Origin: Streptomyces sp. Act143
GTDB lineage: Bacteria; Actinomycetota; Actinomycetes; Streptomycetales; Streptomycetaceae
Reading direction: 5' to 3'
Length of the DNA stretch: 64,000 nucleotides
Assembly (NCBI RefSeq): GCF_003143935.1
Contig: NZ_QFRX01000001.1
Span: 2,537,697 to 2,601,696, forward strand
Position numbers and translations under genes: made by a program. Below, one piece after another: positions 25,072-32,985 of this stretch (its first letter is position 1; each line of letters starts with the position of its first letter). The notes under the pieces are model-generated. The model made no database searches, was not told the origin of the DNA, and saw only the letters and a program-made list of their open reading frames with translations.

Positions 25072-25134
25072 TGCGCTGAGCGGTTCGACTGAATGCGCTC
25101 TGCGGTCCTCTGGTGTGGCCCGCCGGTGCGGTTC

Positions 25135-25173
25135 TCCGCTACGGCCCTCCGCTACGGCCCTCCGCTACGGCCC
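25135..25173 (+). repeat. Tandem 13-bp repeat, three copies
   Basis: Three perfect consecutive copies of TCCGCTACGGCCC (25135-25147, 25148-25160, 25161-25173) followed by a partial fourth. It lies in the non-coding interval between the TetR operators and the DeoR/LacI-type regulator's promoter. Confidence 0.9.
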
Positions 25174-25194
25174 TCCGTGGGGCCGTGTCGCTGT

Positions 25195-25225
25195 GTGATC
25201 GTATTGAACGGAAGTGATCGATACG
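25195..25225. promoter_or_regulatory. Operator-like repeats before the DeoR/LacI-type regulator
   Basis: GTGATCG occurs at 25195-25201 and 25214-25220 (19-nt period), the second extending to GTGATCGATACG. The word AGTGATCGAT recurs at 26412-26421 before the binding-protein gene, and GATCGATACG recurs (minus strand) at about 36302-36311 before the PL8 lyase gene. A shared regulator is suggested. Confidence 0.5.
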
Positions 25226-25311
25226 CTTGTGGGCGTAGAGTGAGCGCGTCCGGATCACGCTCCGCGTCGGCCCGGGGAACGTTCGACCAGGCCTCGCACC
25301 AGGGGGATTCC

Positions 25312-26406
25312 ATGCGACTGCATGTCGACCAGCGTCATGAGCGGGTGCTCGAACTCGTCCGGCAGCGCGGCAGCCTCCGGGTCGCCGAACTCGCCGCCGA
25401 ACTAGGGGTGTCCGCGGTCACCCTGCGGCGTGACGTGGAGGCGCTGGCCGCGCAGGGGCGGGTCCACCGGCTGCACGGGGCGGTGGTGTGGCCGGGGGAC
25501 CCGGCGGCCGAGACCCGGGCGCGGCCGGACCGTGCCGAGGGCGCCGTGATCGGAATGATCGTGCCGAACACCCAGAACCTCTTCGCGGACATCGTGCACG
25601 GAGCCCGGGAGGCCGCCGCCGCGCAGGGCGCCCGGCTGGTGCTGGGGGTGACCGGATATGTCGAGGCCGAGGACGCGGTGCAGGCCGAACACCTGGTCGC
25701 GGGCGGTGCGGAGGGGCTGATCGTGGCCCCCAGCTGGTTCGACGGCGTCCCCGTGGACGGCCAGGAGAAGTGGCTGCTGGAAAACGGTGTGCCCGCCGTC
25801 CTGGTCGAACGCCTGGCCCCGCCCGCCAACCCGGCCGCCGTACTGGACCGCGTCCGCACCGACCGCGCGCACGGGGCGGCCGTGGCGGTCAGCCACTTCG
25901 CCGCCCTCGGCCACCGCAAGGTGGCCGCGGTGCTCCAGGAGGGCCCGCACGCCGCCCAGATCACGGCGGGCTACCGGGCCGCGGTGGAGTCGCTGGGGCT
26001 CGACGTGGCGACGGGCGCGCCGACCGTGCGGGAGCACGGGGACTACGAGGCAAGCGTCGACTACCTGGTCGAGGCGGTGAAGAAGCGCGGCGTCACCGCG
26101 GCGCTCGTGCACAGCGACGCCGACGCCATCGTGCTCGTGCCCCGCCTCCAGGCCTGCGGTATCCGGGTGCCCGACGACCTCGCGCTGATCGTGTACGAGG
26201 ACGAGGTGGCCGGCCTCGCCGACGTGCCCCTCACCGCTGTCGCGCCGCCCAAGCGGGCGGTGGGGGAGCTCGCCGCGAAGCTGCTGCTCCAGCGGCTCGC
26301 AGAGCGGGCGAGCGGGGCGGCGGACCCGGCGCCGCGTCAACACCTGGACCTGCTCCCGGAGTTGAAGATCCGAGCGTCCTGCGGTGGACACCGTGCCGCG
26401 CGTTGA
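25312..26406 (+). CDS. DeoR-type HTH/LacI-type sensor transcriptional regulator
   Basis: A 364-aa hybrid regulator. The N-terminal 60 residues are a DeoR-like winged helix (RHERVLELVRQRGSLRVAEL, AAELGVSAVTLRRDVEALAA), joined to a periplasmic-binding-protein-like LacI sensor domain (AVIGMIVPNTQNLFADIVHG, AEGLIVAPSWFDGVPVDGQ, VSHFAALGHRKVAAVL, PDDLALIVYEDEVAGLADVP). This fusion is a known type controlling sugar operons. The ATG at 25312 is preceded by AGGGGGA. It lies directly upstream of the sugar importer operon on the same strand and probably controls it and itself. Confidence 0.88.
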   Translation: MRLHVDQRHERVLELVRQRGSLRVAELAAELGVSAVTLRRDVEALAAQGRVHRLHGAVVWPGDPAAETRARPDRAEGAVIGMIVPNTQNLFADIVHGAREAAAAQGARLVLGVTGYVEAEDAVQAEHLVAGGAEGLIVAPSWFDGVPVDGQEKWLLENGVPAVLVERLAPPANPAAVLDRVRTDRAHGAAVAVSHFAALGHRKVAAVLQEGPHAAQITAGYRAAVESLGLDVATGAPTVREHGDYEASVDYLVEAVKKRGVTAALVHSDADAIVLVPRLQACGIRVPDDLALIVYEDEVAGLADVPLTAVAPPKRAVGELAAKLLLQRLAERASGAADPAPRQHLDLLPELKIRASCGGHRAAR

Positions 26407-26412
26407 GGTGGA

Positions 26413-26445
26413 GTGATCGATCGCTGAGCGATGTTCGATCGTTTT
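26413..26445. promoter_or_regulatory. Operator cluster before the sugar-import operon
   Basis: GTGATCG (26413-26419) is followed by the perfect 13-bp palindrome ATCGCTGAGCGAT (26420-26432) and then TCGATCGTTTT (26435-26445). The last 11-mer is found again, exactly, at 36306-36316 before the PL8 lyase gene. These words stand directly upstream of the putative promoter at 26467. Confidence 0.55.
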
Positions 26446-26466
26446 GATTGTCTTGCGCGAACGCTC

Positions 26467-26495
26467 TTGACTCTGATCGTCCGCGCACAAAAGAT
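26467..26495 (+). promoter_or_regulatory. Putative -35/-10 promoter of the import operon
   Basis: TTGACT (26467-26472), 17 nt, AAAGAT (26490-26495), about 48 nt before the ATG at 26543. The operator cluster at 26413-26445 adjoins it upstream. The match to the vegetative consensus is partial. Confidence 0.4.
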
Positions 26496-26542
26496 GTCCT
26501 GCGACCGCCTCTTCCCGTACGAGGTCTCGTAGGAGACGTGCC

Positions 26543-27853
26543 ATGACGCGCACTTCACGTTCGTTCCGTAACGCTTCCCTCGCCGCTGTCGCGGCCCTCG
26601 GCCTGCTGGCCACCGCCACCGCCTGTGGCGGCGACGACTCGCCGGGCGCCGCGTCCGACGGCAAGCCGGTCACCCTGAAGTACTGGACCTGGACGCTCGG
26701 CGCCAAGTCGACCGTCGAGGCGTTCAACAGAACGCACAAGGACATCAAGGTCGAGTTCACGGAGATACCGGGCGGCACCGAGGGCTACAGCAAGCTCGCC
26801 AACGCGGTGAAGGCGGGCAACGCGCCCGACGTGGCCACGATCGAGTACCAAATGGTCCCCGAGTTCGCGAGCCAGGGAAACCTGATCGATTTGAGCGAGT
26901 ACGCCGGTGAAACGGTCAAGTCGAAGTTCCCGGAGTCCGTGCAGAGCCTCGTGACCTTCGGCGGCAAGACCTGGACGGTGCCCTACGACGTCGCCCCGCA
27001 GCTGTACTACTACCGCACCGACCTGTTCAAGAAGTACGGCATCGAAGTCCCCAAGACCTGGAGCGAGTTCAAGACCGCCGCGCAGAAGGTCAAGAAGCAG
27101 GACAAGAACGTCCGCCTCGCCTCCATGCCGAAGAGCGACCCGGCGCTGCTGGCCGCGCTGTCCTGGCAGGCCGGCGGCAAGTGGTTCACGACCGAGGGCG
27201 ACGCCTGGAAGCCCGGCGTGAACGACGCGGCCACCAAGAAGGTCGCCGCCTACTGGGACGGCCTCGTCAACGACGACCTCGTGCAGTCCTTCGCCGGCTG
27301 GAGCCCCGAGGAGACCAAGGCCCGCACCGACGGCAAGACCCTCTCCTTCCTCGGCGCGTCCTGGTCCGCGGGCGGCATGAAGACCTCCATGCCCGACCTC
27401 TCCGGCAAGTGGGCGGCAGCGCCCATGCCCAACTGGGGCACCGCGGCGAGCGGCAACTACGGCGGCACCTCCTACGGCGTCCTCAAGGGCAGTGACCACG
27501 CAGAGGCCGCGGCCGAGTTCATCACCTGGCTCACCACGAACAAGGCCGGCGTCGAGGCCCGGCTCGCCGACCTGGAGTCACCCAGCAGCGCCCTGCCGGC
27601 CAACCCCGAGATGCGTGCGGTGGCCGCCGCCGAGTTCGACACCGCGTACCTGAACGGCCAGGACCTCTACGCGCTCGCCTCCGCACAGGTCGACACCATC
27701 GTGCCCGGCTGGACGTGGGGCCCGAACCAGATGGACGTCTACACCGCCGTCCAGGACACCACCGCCAAGTCCGGCTTCGCGGCGGGCGTCGACGCCGGCC
27801 AGGAGAAGGCGGAGTCCGGCATCGAGGACCGGGGCCTCAAGCTCGCGAAGTAA
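26543..27853 (+). CDS. Lipoprotein sugar-binding protein of an ABC importer
   Basis: A 436-aa family-1 solute-binding protein. The signal (MTRTSRSFRNASLAAVAALG and following) ends in lipobox ATAC with Cys28. Family features: TLKYWTWTLGAKSTVEAFNR, NAPDVATIEYQMVPEFASQG, TWTVPYDVAPQLYYYRTDLF and LSFLGASWSAGGM. It is the receptor for the permeases at 28308 and 29285. The 454-nt gap to the first permease, with a repeat array and a hairpin, suggests that it is made in excess over the permeases by partial termination (inference). Confidence 0.9.
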   Translation: MTRTSRSFRNASLAAVAALGLLATATACGGDDSPGAASDGKPVTLKYWTWTLGAKSTVEAFNRTHKDIKVEFTEIPGGTEGYSKLANAVKAGNAPDVATIEYQMVPEFASQGNLIDLSEYAGETVKSKFPESVQSLVTFGGKTWTVPYDVAPQLYYYRTDLFKKYGIEVPKTWSEFKTAAQKVKKQDKNVRLASMPKSDPALLAALSWQAGGKWFTTEGDAWKPGVNDAATKKVAAYWDGLVNDDLVQSFAGWSPEETKARTDGKTLSFLGASWSAGGMKTSMPDLSGKWAAAPMPNWGTAASGNYGGTSYGVLKGSDHAEAAAEFITWLTTNKAGVEARLADLESPSSALPANPEMRAVAAAEFDTAYLNGQDLYALASAQVDTIVPGWTWGPNQMDVYTAVQDTTAKSGFAAGVDAGQEKAESGIEDRGLKLAK

Positions 27854-27902
27854 CGCCGCGCCCCTGCCCGCGCACCGCACCGAGCCACCCACGACCGGCA
27901 CC

Positions 27903-28105
27903 ACGCCACACGGCGCCCCACTGCGGCACACGGCGGTACAAGGTGTCCCGCAGCCGCAGCCGCAGCCGCAGCCGCAGCCGCAGCCGCAGCCGCAGCCGCA
28001 GCCTGCAACTCGTAGCTCGCACCTCGCACCTCGCAGCTCGAAAGCGCACCCTGCGCAGGGCAGTCCGCACCCCGCACAGCGCACCCCGCACCCCGCATCG
28101 AGTCG
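27903..28105 (+). repeat. Low-complexity repeat array with (CCGCAG)9
   Basis: Nine perfect tandem copies of CCGCAG run from 27948 to 28001 (54 bp). They are followed by degenerate 7-mers of the type CTCGCAC/CTCGCAG (28012-28042) and then a run of GCACCCC-type units (about 28066-28100). The stretch is non-coding by context: it lies after the binding-protein stop and before the terminator hairpin. The sequence alone does not say whether it is functional or the product of slippage. Confidence 0.9.
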
Positions 28106-28110
28106 GGCAA

Positions 28111-28137
28111 GGGGCCGTGTCCGGGTGACACGGCCCC
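28111..28137 (+). terminator. Perfect hairpin between binding protein and permease genes
   Basis: GGGGCCGTGTC (28111-28121), 5-nt loop, GACACGGCCCC (28127-28137): 11 perfect pairs. Its place between the binding-protein gene and the permease genes is typical of an intra-operon attenuating or RNA-stabilising structure in sugar importers. Confidence 0.65.
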
Positions 28138-28307
28138 GCCTCTCCCACGCGAACGTCCTCCCTCTCACCACCACGACAAGGCCGCCGCTCCCAGGCGAAG
28201 GCCACCTCGCCGTGTGCCCCGTACGGCACACGCCGGGCCGTCCCTTCGTCCGGCCGGCCTCGGCCCCCGTCCGCCCCTCCACCCGCCCCGCCCGTCAAGG
28301 AGCCCCC

Positions 28308-29288
28308 GTGGCACTCTCCTCCGCCCGGCCCGCGAGTCGGCAGGCCGTGCGGCGCCGGTCCCCGGCGCCGGACCAGGCGCCGGGCGCCTCGCCGCTCCGC
28401 CGCGGTCAGCGCCGTACCGCCGCCCTCCTCATCGTTCCGTTCTTCGTCCTGTTCGCCGTGGTCATGGTGGCGCCGATCGGCTACGCGCTCTGGATGAGCC
28501 TGTTCCGGGAGCAGTCCTCGGGCCTCGGATTCGGCGGCGCCGAACGGGTCTTCGCGGGCTTCGGCAACTACGCCGACGCCCTGGCCGACGACGGCTTCCG
28601 GTCCTCCTTCGCGCACATCGCGCTCTACTGCGCCCTCTACATCCCGGTCATGATCGGCGGCTCGCTCGGTCTGGCACTCCTCGTCGACTCGGCCCTGGCC
28701 CGCGCCAAGCGGTTCTTCCAGCTCGCCCTGTTCCTGCCGCACGCGATCCCCGGACTGATCGCCTCGATCATCTGGATCTACCTCTACACGCCGGGTCTGA
28801 GTCCGGTGCTCGACTGGATCGGCGCGCTCGGCGGGTCCTGGGACTTCTACCGTGACGACCATGTGCTCACGTCCATGGTCAATCTGTGCGCCTGGCAGTG
28901 GACCGGCTACAACATGGTCATCTTCTACGCCGCCCTCCAGGCCGTGCCGCGCGAAGTGATCGAAGCGGCCGTCGTGGACGGCGCCGGAGCCCTGCGCACT
29001 GCCCTGCGGATCAAGGTCCCGATGATCGCCTCCGCGGTCGTCATGACCGTTCTGTTCACCTGCGTCGGCGCGATCCAGATCTTCACCGAGCCGAAACTCC
29101 TCAACCAGCGGGGCGCGCCCTCCATCGACACCGAGTGGTCGCCGACGCTCTTCATCTGGAAGGCAGGGTTCGTGCAGCACGACTACGGGCTCGCCGCCGC
29201 CGCGTCCCTGATGCTCGCCGCGCTCGGCATCGCCCTCTCCTACCTCGTCACCCGGCTCGGCAACCGGTGGAAGGCGGCCACGTCATGA
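28308..29288 (+). CDS. Sugar ABC importer permease (MalF type)
   Basis: A 326-aa membrane protein. After about 40 polar residues the first helix is AALLIVPFFVLFAVVMVAPI, and the EAA loop is IEAAVVDGAGALRTALRIKV. The GTG at 28308 has AAGGAG 5 nt upstream and is preferred to in-frame starts near 28125 that lie in the terminator hairpin. The stop overlaps the next permease gene by 4 nt (ATGA), so the pair is translated together. It imports the sugar bound by the lipoprotein at 26543; no ATPase gene is present. Confidence 0.9.
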   Translation: MALSSARPASRQAVRRRSPAPDQAPGASPLRRGQRRTAALLIVPFFVLFAVVMVAPIGYALWMSLFREQSSGLGFGGAERVFAGFGNYADALADDGFRSSFAHIALYCALYIPVMIGGSLGLALLVDSALARAKRFFQLALFLPHAIPGLIASIIWIYLYTPGLSPVLDWIGALGGSWDFYRDDHVLTSMVNLCAWQWTGYNMVIFYAALQAVPREVIEAAVVDGAGALRTALRIKVPMIASAVVMTVLFTCVGAIQIFTEPKLLNQRGAPSIDTEWSPTLFIWKAGFVQHDYGLAAAASLMLAALGIALSYLVTRLGNRWKAATS

Positions 29289-30223
29289 GCACCCTCACCC
29301 ACGACACCCCGCCCACCCCCGCGCCCGCTCCCCGAGGCGCACCCGACCCGCGGCCCACGCGGGCCACCGCCGGGCGCCGCGCCTCCGCGAGCGTCCTGCT
29401 CTCCAAGGGCGTCGTCAACGGCATCCTGCTCGTCGCCGCGTTCTACACGCTCATGCCGGTCAGCTGGCTGCTGTTCGCCGCCACCAAGAACCACCGCGAC
29501 CTGTTCGCCACCTCGGGCTTCGCCTTCGGCGACTTCAACCTCCTCCACAACCTCGAACGCGTCGTCACCTTCGACGACGGCATCTATCTGCGCTGGTTCG
29601 GCAACAGCGTCCTCTACTCCGTCGTCGGTTCCGCCGTCTCCACGCTCCTGTGCGTGGCCACGGGCTACGCCTTCGACAAGTACGACTTCCGCGGCAAGGA
29701 GAAGCTGTTCGGTCTGGTGCTCGGCGGCGTCCTCGTCCCCACCACCGTGATCCAACTGCCGATGTACCTGCTGGCCAGCAAGGCGGGCATCGTCAACACC
29801 TACTGGGCGCTGCTGCTCCCGGCCCTGGTCAACCCGTTCGGCGTCTACCTGGCCCGCGTCTTCTCGGAGGGCTATGTGCCCAACGAGGTCCTGGAGGCGG
29901 CCCGCGTCGACGGAGCCGGCGAACTGCGCATGTTCGCAAGGATCTCCCTGCCCATGCTGGCACCGGGCTTCATGACGATCTTCCTGTTCTCGTTCACCGC
30001 CAGCTGGAACAACTTCTTCGGCGCCCTCGTCATGCTCAACGACGACTCGCTCTACCCGGTCAACCTGGGTCTGTTCATGTGGAACAGCGTCACCCAGCAG
30101 CAGCCCGAGTACTACTCCCTGGTCATCACGGGCTCCCTCGTCGCCGTCGTCCCGCTGATCGTCGCGTTCGTGTGCCTCCAGCGCTTCTGGCGCTCCGGCC
30201 TGACCGCGGGCGCGGTCAAGTGA
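29285..30223 (+). CDS. Carbohydrate ABC importer permease (MalG type)
   Basis: A 312-aa membrane protein with a Pro/Ala-rich cytoplasmic N terminus and about six helices (NGILLVAAFYTLMPVSWLLF first), and the EAA loop LEAARVDGAGELRMFARISL. Start and stop both overlap neighbours by 4 nt (ATGA and GTGA junctions), which shows a tightly coupled operon: permease, permease, hydroxyacid dehydrogenase. Confidence 0.9.
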   Translation: MSTLTHDTPPTPAPAPRGAPDPRPTRATAGRRASASVLLSKGVVNGILLVAAFYTLMPVSWLLFAATKNHRDLFATSGFAFGDFNLLHNLERVVTFDDGIYLRWFGNSVLYSVVGSAVSTLLCVATGYAFDKYDFRGKEKLFGLVLGGVLVPTTVIQLPMYLLASKAGIVNTYWALLLPALVNPFGVYLARVFSEGYVPNEVLEAARVDGAGELRMFARISLPMLAPGFMTIFLFSFTASWNNFFGALVMLNDDSLYPVNLGLFMWNSVTQQQPEYYSLVITGSLVAVVPLIVAFVCLQRFWRSGLTAGAVK

Positions 30224-31308
30224 CGATCCCGACGGCCCCCGCACCGGAAGGCACCCTCCTGAACGCCACCCGCCCCCCGTCCACCGCGCCCCGGCCCCGC
30301 CCGCACACCCTGCTCGCGATGGGCGCCGACATCCACCGCCGCCTGCTCACCGAAGGCGCCCTCGACCGACTGGACTCCGTGGCCCGCGTCGACACGGCCA
30401 CCGCCGTCACCGACCTCACCACCCCGGACCGGCTGCCCCCGGCGGACCAACTCGCCCGCACCGAAGTGCTGTTCACCCACTGGGGCGCACCCGAGCTGAC
30501 CGATGAGGCGCTGCGCCGACTGCCCCGTCTGCGGGCGGTCGTGCACGCGGCCGGCTCCGTCAAGCACCACGTCACCGAAGCCGTCTGGCGGCGCCGCATC
30601 GCGGTCTCCTCCGCGGCCGCCGCCAACGCCGTGCCCGTCGCCGAATTCACCCTGGCGGCCATCCTGTTCGCCGGCAAACGCGTCCTCGACATTGCCCAGG
30701 TCTACGCGACCACCCGCACCCGGCCCGACCTGCTCCCGTACTACAGCGGCCACGGAAACTACCGGCGCACCGTCGGCATCGTCGGCGCCTCCCGCATCGG
30801 ACGCCGGGTCATCGACCTGCTGCGCCCGCACGACTTCGACGTCCTGCTGCACGACCCGTACGTCGACGCCGCCGAGGCCCGGGCGCTCGGGGTGACGTCG
30901 GTGGCGCTCGACGAACTCGTCCGCCGCAGCGACGTCGTCTCCATCCATGCCCCTCAACTCCCCGAGACCCGGCACATGTTCGACGCCCGCCGTATCGCCC
31001 TGCTGAAGGACGGCGCCACGCTCGTCAACACCGCGCGCGGCTCGCTCGTCGACACCACCGCCCTGACCGCCCATCTGGTCACCGGCCGTGTCCACGCCGT
31101 CCTCGACGTCACCGAACCGGACGTGCCGCCCGCCGACTCGCCCCTGTACACGCTGCCCAACGTCCTGCTCACCCCGCACATCGCGGGCTCCCTCGGCAAC
31201 GAACTGCACCGGACGACCGACTGGGCCATCGACGAGGTCGCCCGCTACGCGCAGGGGCTGCCGTTCGTGTACGAGGTCGGCCCGGAGGAGCTGGCCCGCT
31301 CGGCCTGA
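30220..31308 (+). CDS. D-2-hydroxyacid dehydrogenase family protein
   Basis: A 362-aa NAD(P)-dependent enzyme. The Rossmann turn is GIVGASRIGRRVIDLL, the substrate-binding Arg is in NTARGSLVDTTAL, the catalytic Glu in DVTEPDVPP and the catalytic His in LTPHIAGS. The family interconverts 2-hydroxy and 2-keto acids (phosphoglycerate, glyoxylate and others). The N-terminal 30 residues are a nonconserved Pro-rich stretch, so the true start may be later. It overlaps the permease gene by 4 nt (GTGA), so its substrate probably derives from the imported compound, for example a sugar acid (inference). Confidence 0.87.
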   Translation: MTIPTAPAPEGTLLNATRPPSTAPRPRPHTLLAMGADIHRRLLTEGALDRLDSVARVDTATAVTDLTTPDRLPPADQLARTEVLFTHWGAPELTDEALRRLPRLRAVVHAAGSVKHHVTEAVWRRRIAVSSAAAANAVPVAEFTLAAILFAGKRVLDIAQVYATTRTRPDLLPYYSGHGNYRRTVGIVGASRIGRRVIDLLRPHDFDVLLHDPYVDAAEARALGVTSVALDELVRRSDVVSIHAPQLPETRHMFDARRIALLKDGATLVNTARGSLVDTTALTAHLVTGRVHAVLDVTEPDVPPADSPLYTLPNVLLTPHIAGSLGNELHRTTDWAIDEVARYAQGLPFVYEVGPEELARSA

Positions 31309-31448
31309 CGATGCACGAGCGGCACCCGACTCCAGGACCCTGTCGAGCCACGCCCCCGACAACCCCGGAACCCAGGCGAGCCGAGCCCCGGCTCTCCGAC
31401 TCCGCGACTCCCCGACTGCGCAACTCCCGACCCTTGAAAGGACGTTCC

Positions 31449-32894
31449 ATGCAGGGCCGTGTCCTCGTCGTCGGTATCGACGGCGTACGCCTCGACGTAC
31501 TGCGCCGCCTGCCCACCCCGCACCTCGACGCCCTGGCCGCCGACGGCTTCCTCGCCCCCGTCGAGGTGGACGCGGACACCCCCACCATGTCCGGACCGTG
31601 CTGGGCGACGATCGTCACCGGCGTCCGCCCGGCCAAACACGGCGTGTGGAGCAACGACTTCACCGGGCACCGCCTCGACGTCTTCCCCGACTTCGCCACC
31701 CGGCTCGCCGAACAGGACGGCCACCGCACCTTCGTCGCCGCCGCTTGGCGCCCGTTGCTGCAAGTGCGCGACGGAGGACCGCTGTTCCGGGCCCCGTCCA
31801 GGAGCGTGTTCATCGCACCGGCCGCGGACACCCCCGAGGCGTGGGAACGCTGCGACGAACAGATCACCGACGCGGCCGCGCACGTCCTCGCCGCCGACGA
31901 CGTGGCGGCCGCGTTCGTCTACCTCGGCGCTCCCGACGAGACGGCCCACTTCCTGGGCTGCGGCGAGGCGTACGAGGCGTCCGTACGACGGGCCGACGCC
32001 CGCCTCGGCAGACTGCTGGCCACGCTGCGCGCCCGCCCCGCCCACGCGGACGAACGCTGGACCGTCCTCGTCGTCACCGACCACGGCCATGTCGACGCGG
32101 GCGGCCATGGCGGCCGTACGCCGGCGGAGCGCACGGCGTGGCTGGCCGCGGCCGGTCCCGGCATCGGCGCCGCACCCGGCGCACTCCGCCAGGTGGACAT
32201 CGCCGCCCAGGCGTTCGCGGCAGTCGGCCGTCACCCCGACCGGCACTGGACCCTGGACGGGCGCCCGTTCGCCGCCGCCCCGCACGCCGTGCTCCTCGAC
32301 ATGGACGGCACCCTCGTCGACACCGAGTCCCTGTGGCTGCGCACGGTCCGCGAGACCGCGCCCGAGGCCGACGTGGCCCACGTCCTGGGCCGTTCGGTCT
32401 CCGACACCGCCGCCCACCTCCACACCCTCACCGGCGACGATCCGCGGGAACTGGCCGCCGACCTGGAGACACGCTTCCTGGCCGCCGTCCGCCAGGAGGC
32501 GACCCCACTGCCGGGCGCACTCGAACTCCTTGACCTGCTGCGGGAGTTCGGCATCCCGGCGGGCCTGGTCTCCGCCTCCTCCCGCCCCGTCATGGACGCC
32601 GTCCTCGACCTCCTCGGCACCGACCGGTTCGGCACCACGGTCGCCGAGGGTGAGACGCCCCGCACGAAACCCGCCGCGGACCCCTACCTCGCCGCGGCCC
32701 GGCGACTCGGCGTCGACCCCGCGGCCTGTCTCGCCGTCGAGGACTCGCCCACCGGCATCACCGCCGCCGAGGCGGCGGGCTGCAGGGTCCTCGCCGTCCC
32801 CTCGTACACCCCTGTCGCTCCCGCACCCCGCCGCACGGTGCTCCCCGACCTGAAGGGAATCGGCCCGCGCGAGCTGTGGACGGCAGGTCTGTGA
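31449..32894 (+). CDS. Fusion of nucleotide-pyrophosphatase/phosphodiesterase and HAD phosphatase
   Basis: A 481-aa two-domain protein. Residues about 1-275 belong to the alkaline-phosphatase superfamily, phosphodiesterase branch: metal Asp in VVGIDGVRLDVL, the nucleophile region PTMSGPCWATIVTG, metal ligands in GAPDETAHFLG and VVTDHGHVDAGGHGG. Residues about 280-481 are a HAD-IA phosphatase/phosphomutase: LLDMDGTLVDTES, SASSRP, a Lys in TKPAADPYLAAARR, and AVEDSPTGITAAEAAG. All key residues of both halves are present, so it may split a phosphodiester and then the monoester. ATG 31449 follows GAAAGGA. It belongs to the importer operon; a combination of this kind is unfamiliar to me. Confidence 0.85.
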   Translation: MQGRVLVVGIDGVRLDVLRRLPTPHLDALAADGFLAPVEVDADTPTMSGPCWATIVTGVRPAKHGVWSNDFTGHRLDVFPDFATRLAEQDGHRTFVAAAWRPLLQVRDGGPLFRAPSRSVFIAPAADTPEAWERCDEQITDAAAHVLAADDVAAAFVYLGAPDETAHFLGCGEAYEASVRRADARLGRLLATLRARPAHADERWTVLVVTDHGHVDAGGHGGRTPAERTAWLAAAGPGIGAAPGALRQVDIAAQAFAAVGRHPDRHWTLDGRPFAAAPHAVLLDMDGTLVDTESLWLRTVRETAPEADVAHVLGRSVSDTAAHLHTLTGDDPRELAADLETRFLAAVRQEATPLPGALELLDLLREFGIPAGLVSASSRPVMDAVLDLLGTDRFGTTVAEGETPRTKPAADPYLAAARRLGVDPAACLAVEDSPTGITAAEAAGCRVLAVPSYTPVAPAPRRTVLPDLKGIGPRELWTAGL

Positions 32895-32985
32895 CCTGCC
32901 GATCCGGCATTTTGTTCGACGCGCACCGGCCGCATACGATCGCCTCCCGGCGCCGTCGGGGAGAAGGGCCGAGAGGAAGACCCGC

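Noticed and set aside
27948-28001. CRISPR-like repeat array
   Set aside because: Six-base units with no spacers; it is a simple tandem repeat.
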